9,174 nt of DNA, taken from NCBI GenBank assembly GCA_015491135.1, contig WFWK01000043.1, positions 1 through 9,174 of the forward strand, in the 5' to 3' direction. This DNA comes from Patescibacteria group bacterium (GTDB lineage: Bacteria; Patescibacteriota; Minisyncoccia; Phycocordibacterales; UBA2100). This document shows, piece by piece, positions 4,965 to 9,174 of this stretch. Numbering within the stretch: the stretch's first letter is position 1; the number at the start of each line of letters is the position of its first letter. Made by a program: the position numbers and the translations under genes. Below the pieces are notes generated by a model. That model was not told the DNA's origin. It searched no databases and saw nothing but the letters and a program-made list of their open reading frames with translations.

Positions 4965-5061
4965 CCCTACTTTTTACCAAGTAATTATTACTGTTTTCTT
5001 TTATTTTGTGGGGAGGCGAGCAATGTGCTTCGGTGCTTCTCATCGTTAGTGAAAAGTAGGG
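4965..5061. other. possible structured RNA or leader between island and 95-residue gene
   Basis: CCCTACTTTT (4965-4974) and AAAAGTAGGG (5052-5061) form a perfect 10-bp closing stem, extendable by U-G, A-U and C-G pairs to 13. Inside are an AGTAAT/ATTACT hairpin (4980-4992) and a second arm, GAGGC with GCTTC (starting near 5013, ending near 5039). It resembles a multi-arm RNA about 97 bases long, but I recognise no known family in it. The bases from 5062 to 5117 hold only a TTGACT (5074-5079) without a convincing -10 partner. Confidence 0.3.
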
Positions 5062-5135
5062 TTCGGTAATAGCTTGACTTTCTTTTATTTTTATGTTCTT
5101 TTGTTGTTAGAGAATAGTTGAAAATAGCGCTAAGC

Positions 5136-5142
5136 AAGGAGG
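5136..5142 (+). promoter_or_regulatory. strong Shine-Dalgarno site deciding the start at 5148
   Basis: AAGGAGG with five bases to ATG 5148. It is the only full-strength SD in the window and excludes the in-frame TTG at 5118 as start. Confidence 0.85.
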
Positions 5143-5147
5143 CGAAG

Positions 5148-5435
5148 ATGCAGAGTCATGTGAGTTGTCTGAGTTGCCATCGCTTGGTATTGAAAATAAA
5201 TGACAGAGGAGTGATGCGAGAGTATACAAAAACTCAGCCTAACAAAAGCACCTTGGTTACTTATGCAACCAAGCTGGTTTTTGGCGAAGTTTGCGAAATT
5301 GTTGACTTTGCCAACCCTAACAGGGTTATGATTGTGCAACCGAAATCTCTGGAGAGGTTTGAGGAAGATGGGACTGTAACCTTAGTGTTTACTGGGGATG
5401 TAGTAGATGTTTTTTCTAAAAGTGGTAATGGGTAG
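5148..5435 (+). CDS. small protein of unknown function with CxxCH motif
   Basis: 95 residues from ATG 5148; the start is fixed by the SD. I do not recognise it. The N-terminus has SCLSCHR (C7, C10, H11), half of a zinc-site or a redox pair; only one other Cys (C49) is present, so a full four-ligand site would need C49 or dimerisation. The rest alternates hydrophobic and polar residues in the style of a small beta-rich domain (TLVTYATKLVFGEVCEIVDF, NRVMIVQP, GTVTLVFTGDVVDVF). There is no signal peptide or membrane segment, so it is probably cytoplasmic. It stands alone: the gene-free tRNA island is upstream and a terminator directly downstream. Translation through a strong SD is unlike its neighbours, which may mean a distinct origin or high expression. 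Confidence 0.7.
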   Translation: MQSHVSCLSCHRLVLKINDRGVMREYTKTQPNKSTLVTYATKLVFGEVCEIVDFANPNRVMIVQPKSLERFEEDGTVTLVFTGDVVDVFSKSGNG

Positions 5436-5442
5436 CGCCAAC

Positions 5443-5480
5443 AAAGCCATGCCCAAGTTTGGGTTATGGCTTTTTAATTT
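5443..5480 (+). terminator. intrinsic terminator after the 95-residue gene
   Basis: AAAGCCAT (5443-5450) pairs with ATGGCTTT (5466-5473), and CCCAA with TTGGG (5452-5456, 5459-5463), with a small G/TT internal loop and a two-base apical gap; TTTTTAATTT follows. It starts eight bases after the stop codon and isolates this gene from the envelope block. Confidence 0.88.
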
Positions 5481-5507
5481 GCCTTAAATGTAAATGCAAA
5501 GTAAAAT
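5479..5507 (+). promoter_or_regulatory. candidate leaderless promoter of the envelope gene block
   Basis: -35 TTGCCT (5479-5484), 17-bp spacer, -10 TAAAAT (5502-5507), then exactly six bases to ATG 5514. The -35 overlaps the tail of the preceding terminator. The predicted +1 is the A of the start codon. Confidence 0.5.
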
Positions 5508-5513
5508 TATAAA

Positions 5514-6290
5514 ATGCAAAGTGTATGGGCAAAAAGAAGGCAGCTCATTTACGGGACGGTTTTTGTCTCAGTTTTGACTGCTATACTTGTGGTCTCCATT
5601 CTTCCTTTTTTTAAAGATGAGCCCACTTGTTTTGATGGTATTCAAAATCAAGGGGAAACTGCGCCTGATAAAGGAGGACCTTGTCTTTTGCAAGATGAAA
5701 GACTGATGCAACCCTTAAAAGTTTTATGGGCGCGCAGTTTTCCGGTTAGAGACAATACGGCGGCCGCTGTTGCTTATGTTGAAAATGTAAATCCAAATGC
5801 CGGAGTTGAGATGATAACCTATCAATTTAAGTTATATACAAGTGATAACTTTTTGATAACTGAAAAATTTGGCAGAACACCAATACTGCCGGGCATGATC
5901 ACTCCGGTTATAGAGCCAAATTTAAATACCGGAAAACATAAAGTTGCGTTTACTTTTTTCCAGTTTGTTGATGATCCGGTTTGGATAAAAATGAAAAATC
6001 CAACCGAAGGTTTGGAAATTCAAAATGTTCGCATTCAAAACGCAAGTTCAACTCCGGAGATATCTGCGGAGATTGTAAACAAAAATGTAATGCCAAAAAG
6101 GAAAATCGTTTTAACGGCGGTCGTTTTTGATGACGTTGGTAATGCTATCGGAGCATCGCGCACTTTTATAAATAAAATAGGCGGCAATTCAACCGCTGAA
6201 GTTGTTTTCACTTGGCCTTTGCCTTTTGAAAAGAAAATCGGCAGGGTAGATATTATACCTACCATGGCCCCCAAAATTGACAAGAGGTAA
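5514..6290 (+). CDS. single-pass membrane-anchored exported protein with Cys-DGIxNQxET motif
   Basis: 258 residues. Positively charged N-terminus (AKRRQ) followed by one hydrophobic segment at about 11-33, so an N-in membrane anchor or uncleaved signal with the remainder outside. Directly after it is TCFDGIQNQGETAPDKGGPC (C39 to C57), which resembles the CxDGIxNxxETGxDCGGPC motif seen in secreted and surface proteins; the middle Cys is replaced by Lys, leaving one possible disulphide. The rest (about 65-258) is beta-rich with two similar-looking segments that may be Ig-like domains (YVENVNPNAGVEMITYQFKLY and AEIVNKNVMPKRKIVLTAVVF). No catalytic motif is visible. The stop lies two bases before the FtsW/RodA start, so the two are co-transcribed and a role in the cell envelope next to glycan synthesis is likely. 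The molecular function is unknown. Confidence 0.75.
   Translation: MQSVWAKRRQLIYGTVFVSVLTAILVVSILPFFKDEPTCFDGIQNQGETAPDKGGPCLLQDERLMQPLKVLWARSFPVRDNTAAAVAYVENVNPNAGVEMITYQFKLYTSDNFLITEKFGRTPILPGMITPVIEPNLNTGKHKVAFTFFQFVDDPVWIKMKNPTEGLEIQNVRIQNASSTPEISAEIVNKNVMPKRKIVLTAVVFDDVGNAIGASRTFINKIGGNSTAEVVFTWPLPFEKKIGRVDIIPTMAPKIDKR
6283..6287 (+). promoter_or_regulatory. SD for the internal FtsW/RodA start
   Basis: AGAGG lies at the very end of the upstream gene, five bases before ATG 6293. An SD here contrasts with the leaderless starts at heads of transcription units, as expected for an internal cistron. Confidence 0.6.
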
Positions 6291-6292
6291 TT

Positions 6293-7408
6293 ATGAACAC
6301 TTTAAAGAAAGTTTTTTCTTTTGATATTACGCTTCTTGTACTTGGATTCACTCTTTCCATTCTCGGGTTAATTAGCATGTACAATGAAGACAACCTGTAT
6401 TTTTTTAATCATCAAATTATTTGGATAACACTGGGTGTTTTGGTTTTCCTAATTACTTCTCAGATTGATTTTCGTTTTTTGAGAATGAGAAGCACTGTTA
6501 TTTCCTTGTTTTTATTTGCTGTTTTTCTTCTTTTGGCGGTTTTTATTTTCGGAGATGTGACAAAAGGGGCACAGAGTAGATTTTCTTTGGGAGCTTTTGC
6601 GGTACAACCAAGTGAGTTTGCAAAACTGGTTGTTATAATCGTTTTGGCGAAATATTTTAACCGTCGCCACATGCACATAGCTCAACTGCGACATATTTTT
6701 ATTTCAGGGTTGTACGCCGGAGTACTTTTTTTGCTTATAATGTTGCAACCGGATTTGGGCTCTGCCGTTATGCTTTTTTCCGTTTGGGCAGGTATTGTGT
6801 TTGTCTCTGGAATTTCCAAGAAGCATATAATTATGGTGCTTACAATTTTGTTTACGGCATCTTTTATTTTTTGGAACTTCGGTTTGCAAGAGTATCAAAA
6901 AGCCAGAATAAAAACTTTCTTAAATCCTTTAAGTGATATATACGGAAGTGGTTATAACGCTTATCAGTCGGTCATAGCGGTTGGCTCAGGAGGACTGTTC
7001 GGCAAAGGAATAGGATACGGCACACAAAGTAAGTTGAAGTTTTTGCCGGAGTATCAAACCGATTTTATTTTTGCTTCTTTTGCGGAAGAGTGGGGATTTT
7101 TGGGAGTGATACTTTTGTTTGTTCTGTTCGGTTTGCTTATAGGTAGAATTTTGTACATAGCAACCTACGGAGAGAGTAACTTTGAGAAACTTTTTGCTGT
7201 TGGAGTTGCCACTTTATTTATGGCGCACATTACAGTGCATGTTGGAATGAATATGGGCCTTTTGCCGGTGACAGGTATTACTTTGCCGTTTTTAAGTTAC
7301 GGAGGGTCTCACTTGTTGGTTGAATTTTTAGCGCTCGGTATTTTAAGCAGTATGTACAGATTCAAAAGACTAACACCTTCTGCCGTTTCCGCCCGTGAGC
7401 ATATTTAG
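6293..7408 (+). CDS. rodA: FtsW/RodA/SpoVE (SEDS) peptidoglycan glycosyltransferase
   Basis: 371 residues. SEDS-family polymerase that links lipid II disaccharides into glycan strands, working with a class B penicillin-binding protein. About ten hydrophobic segments fill the protein. Family landmarks: KGAQSRFSLGAFAVQPSEFAKL (91-112), LQPDLGSA (151-158), GYNAYQSVIAVGSGGLFGKGIG (220-241), FLPEYQTDFIFASFAEEWG (250-268; D257 in TDFIF corresponds to the acidic residue known to be essential in RodA), and the C-terminal GLLPVTGITLPFLSYGGS (322-339). Length is at the usual RodA size, and NAYQS plus the short termini favour RodA over FtsW, but the two cannot be firmly separated here; no PBP2 or MreBCD gene lies in view to decide. 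It is translationally close to the upstream anchored protein. Confidence 0.93.
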   Translation: MNTLKKVFSFDITLLVLGFTLSILGLISMYNEDNLYFFNHQIIWITLGVLVFLITSQIDFRFLRMRSTVISLFLFAVFLLLAVFIFGDVTKGAQSRFSLGAFAVQPSEFAKLVVIIVLAKYFNRRHMHIAQLRHIFISGLYAGVLFLLIMLQPDLGSAVMLFSVWAGIVFVSGISKKHIIMVLTILFTASFIFWNFGLQEYQKARIKTFLNPLSDIYGSGYNAYQSVIAVGSGGLFGKGIGYGTQSKLKFLPEYQTDFIFASFAEEWGFLGVILLFVLFGLLIGRILYIATYGESNFEKLFAVGVATLFMAHITVHVGMNMGLLPVTGITLPFLSYGGSHLLVEFLALGILSSMYRFKRLTPSAVSAREHI

Positions 7409-7417
7409 ACTTTTTTC

Positions 7418-7446
7418 TTGCATCAACAATAGAGCTGTGGCATAGT
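7418..7446 (+). promoter_or_regulatory. candidate leaderless promoter of the sugar phosphotransferase gene
   Basis: -35 TTGCAT (7418-7423), 17-bp spacer, weak -10 CATAGT (7441-7446), six bases to ATG 7453. Both boxes are poor alone. The call rests on the same -10-to-ATG distance as in four other genes and on the lack of an SD. Confidence 0.35.
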
Positions 7447-7452
7447 GATTTT

Positions 7453-8802
7453 ATGCGTTTGTTGAGTCGTAAAGCATATTTGGTACTCTTGGTCGGCGAT
7501 TTGTTGGTGCTTTATCTATCTTTGTATTTGGCGCTTTCTGTAAGGAATTTGCAGTTTGTGTCATTTGATACTTTTTCTTTGCATATTTGGCCTTTTACTT
7601 TCTTGTTTTTAGGTTTGTTTGTTATCTACTTTTTAGCCGGACTCTACGGCAGGTACACTCTGCTTTTTATAAATGAATTACCAAAGACAATTGCTATATC
7701 ACAAGCTATAGGGGTTGCATTTGCGATATTTTTGTTTTTCGTTTTTCCTCTGGGGATTACACCAAAGTGGATTTTGTTTTGGTTTTTTGTATTTTCTTCC
7801 ATTTTGTTGTTTCTATGGCGTTTGTTTATTTTTCCAAAGATAAAAATAAGACGCGAGGTTGGAGCGGTACTTTTGGGAACAAGTATAGAGTTGTCAGAGC
7901 TTGCCGAGGAAGTAAATAAAGACCCGATCTATCCTCTTGAATTTAGAGCTATAATACATCCCGAATTGGTTGAGGAGAAAAAACTTCTCTCCCTTATAGA
8001 AGAACTTGTTGATGACGGGGTGTCAGTTGTTGTGGCCGATGTTGGAAACAGGTCGCTAGATAATATCCTGCCCAAACTCTATGACTTGTGTTTTGTGCAA
8101 CAGAAGGCGCGCTTTTTGGATGCGCGCACCTTATATGAAGAGGTGTTTGAAAAAGTCCCAATCTCTTTAATAGATGAAAGGTGGATTCTAAGAAATATTC
8201 CAATGTATGATCATACTCTCTATACAATAGGAAAAAGAATAATTGATATACTTGCAGGCCTAATATTAGCAGTTGTCTTTATAATCATTTTTCCCGTGGT
8301 GGCAGTCCTTATAAAATTGCAAGACGGAGGGGATATATTTTATGTTAGCCCGAGAGTAGGTAAAGGTGGCAAAAAAATATACATTTTAAAATTTAGAACA
8401 ATGACCGGAAAAGACGACTCCAAAGGTGCGCTTAAAAGCAAGCATAAAGTTACAAAGGTGGGAAAGTTTTTGCGGAGATTCAGGATTGATGAGATACCTC
8501 AGTTTTTCAATTTGCTACGAGGTGAGATTTCACTTGTCGGCCCGAGGCCTGAAATTCCTTCTTTAGCTAAAGTGTATGAAAAAGAGATTCCTTTCTACAA
8601 TTTAAGACACATGATAAAACCCGGTCTTACCGGCTGGGCGCAGGTTAAACACAAAAATCACCCTCACCATCGTGTAAATACAGATGCAACACGAGAAAAA
8701 CTCTCTTATGATTTGTTATACATAAAAAAGAGAGATTTGATTTTGGATTTTTTGATAACTCTCAAGACGGTAAACATTGTTTTAAAAGATACTAAGGCTT
8801 AG
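7453..8802 (+). CDS. polyprenyl-phosphate sugar phosphotransferase (WcaJ/WbaP-type)
   Basis: 449 residues. Transfers a sugar-1-phosphate from an NDP-sugar to undecaprenyl phosphate, the first membrane step of surface polysaccharide or glycan assembly. Layout: four hydrophobic segments at about 7-30, 46-64, 82-101 and 105-128; a central Rossmann-like domain starting GAVLLGTSIELSELAEEV (about 137-240); a membrane re-entrant helix IIDILAGLILAVVFIIIFPVVAVLI (263-287); and the catalytic bacterial sugar transferase domain with SPRVGKGGKKIYILKFRTM (299-317), the Asp-Glu catalytic dyad in RRFRIDEIPQFFNLLRGE (D346, E347), SLVGPRPE (360-367) and KPGLTGWAQV (389-398). All key motifs are intact and the length is normal for the large three-part class. 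Which sugar is used (Glc, Gal, or a diNAc sugar) cannot be said. It follows rodA by 44 bases. Confidence 0.93.
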   Translation: MRLLSRKAYLVLLVGDLLVLYLSLYLALSVRNLQFVSFDTFSLHIWPFTFLFLGLFVIYFLAGLYGRYTLLFINELPKTIAISQAIGVAFAIFLFFVFPLGITPKWILFWFFVFSSILLFLWRLFIFPKIKIRREVGAVLLGTSIELSELAEEVNKDPIYPLEFRAIIHPELVEEKKLLSLIEELVDDGVSVVVADVGNRSLDNILPKLYDLCFVQQKARFLDARTLYEEVFEKVPISLIDERWILRNIPMYDHTLYTIGKRIIDILAGLILAVVFIIIFPVVAVLIKLQDGGDIFYVSPRVGKGGKKIYILKFRTMTGKDDSKGALKSKHKVTKVGKFLRRFRIDEIPQFFNLLRGEISLVGPRPEIPSLAKVYEKEIPFYNLRHMIKPGLTGWAQVKHKNHPHHRVNTDATREKLSYDLLYIKKRDLILDFLITLKTVNIVLKDTKA

Positions 8803-8821
8803 TATTTTTGTTTTGTAGCGC

Positions 8822-8841
8822 AACACATTTTTGTGTTTTTT
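8822..8841 (+). terminator. weak intrinsic terminator after the sugar phosphotransferase
   Basis: AACACA (8822-8827) pairs with TGTGTT (8832-8837) around a TTTT loop, and four more Ts follow. The stem is only six AT-rich pairs, so termination may be partial; it lies 20 bases past the stop codon and just ahead of the secD promoter. Confidence 0.5.
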
Positions 8842-8845
8842 CAAC

Positions 8846-8873
8846 TTGTGCTTTATTTTCAAAAGAATATACT
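8846..8873 (+). promoter_or_regulatory. candidate leaderless promoter of secD
   Basis: -10 TATACT (8868-8873) with exactly six bases to ATG 8880, identical in sequence and position to the box before the Nudix gene. The -35 is weak: TTGTGC (8846-8851), spacer 16. Confidence 0.5.
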
Positions 8874-8879
8874 TTTTGC

Positions 8880-9174
8880 ATGAACATATGGATTTACAGA
8901 CTCTATGCCTTGTTGGTGGTCTTTGCCGTAGCAGGTTTTTCTTATTTGGCACTGCCCAGTGTTTACCCTTACAAGTTAGGTCTTGATCTGTCCGGTGGAA
9001 CGCACTTGGTTTTTGAAGCTGATGTATCTGGTTTGCCCAAACAAGATATTCCGGATGCAATGTCTGCTTTGCGCGATACGATAGAAAGAAGAGTTAATCT
9101 TTTTGGAGTTTCCGAGCCTTTGGTTCAAACCGAGAAAGGCAGCGCCCTCTCAGGAGGAGGCGAAAGGCTTATAG
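8880..9174 (+). CDS. secD: protein translocase subunit SecD, 5' part (3' end outside window)
   Basis: 98 codons visible, running off the window end in frame. SecD forms an RND-type membrane complex with SecF that uses the proton gradient to pull exported proteins out of the SecYEG channel. After a short MNIWIYR start comes the first membrane helix (about residues 8-26), then the family signature KLGLDLSGGTHLVFEAD (32-48), followed by the first periplasmic region with DAMSALRDTIERRVNLFGVSEPLVQTE, a classic SecD stretch. No SD is present; the start at ATG 8880 is supported by the -10 box six bases before it and by the correct distance to the first helix. The position after envelope genes fits. 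secF would be expected downstream or fused, outside the window. Confidence 0.95.
   Translation, partial: MNIWIYRLYALLVVFAVAGFSYLALPSVYPYKLGLDLSGGTHLVFEADVSGLPKQDIPDAMSALRDTIERRVNLFGVSEPLVQTEKGSALSGGGERLI

Noticed and set aside
5118..5147. TTG start for the 95-residue protein
   Set aside because: AAGGAGG at 5136-5142 is correctly spaced for ATG 5148 and would be inside the longer version.
8782..9060. 92-codon minus-strand open frame near the end
   Set aside because: It is antisense to secD, whose motifs are unmistakable.
1..9174. UGA recoded as glycine
   Set aside because: TGA gives natural ends for the ATP-grasp and Nudix genes, and no TGA interrupts any conserved gene here.

Overview
The window looks like a chromosomal segment of a small, AT-rich bacterium, most likely a member of the Patescibacteria (CPR, Parcubacteria-like). 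The evidence is the short housekeeping genes with lineage-typical extras (an S6 protein with an acidic tail, a membrane protein with a very acidic tail, a single-pass protein carrying a Cys-rich DGIxNQxET motif), the near absence of Shine-Dalgarno sites, and AT-rich coding sequence. The phylum call is inference. TGA ends two genes (ATP-grasp and Nudix), so the recoded UGA=Gly code of some CPR lineages does not apply.

Layout. 1-3623 (+) is an informational and housekeeping block: the 3' part of metG, a RimK-like ATP-grasp protein, a Nudix hydrolase, ribosomal protein S6 and SSB. It closes with a strong, apparently bidirectional terminator shared with a convergent small membrane protein (minus strand, 4220-3687). 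A divergent region then leads to tRNA-Pro(CGG) at 4352-4422. From 4423 to about 5117 no credible protein gene is visible. This stretch is instead full of inverted repeats, GCGAAGCGA-type words and two further copies of the 3' end of the tRNA-Pro gene, and it looks like a recombination-scarred tRNA island. A 95-residue protein of unknown function follows (5148-5435), the only gene here with a textbook SD, ending in a good terminator. From 5514 on is a cell-envelope block (+): a single-pass exported-domain protein, an FtsW/RodA glycan polymerase, a polyprenyl-phosphate sugar phosphotransferase, and the start of secD, which is cut by the window end.

Gene expression. Five genes (1142, 2024, 5514, 7453, 8880) have a sigma70-like -35/-10 pair placed so that transcription would begin on the A of the ATG: exactly six bases separate the -10 hexamer from the start codon in every case. 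This points to leaderless mRNAs as the usual mode at the head of transcription units. An SD appears at the internal rodA/ftsW start and at the 95-residue gene.

Functionally, metG, S6, tRNA-Pro and SSB serve translation and replication. The 5514-8802 genes serve peptidoglycan and surface-glycan assembly, and SecD serves export. The ATP-grasp protein, the minus-strand membrane protein and the 95-residue protein have no assignable specific role.
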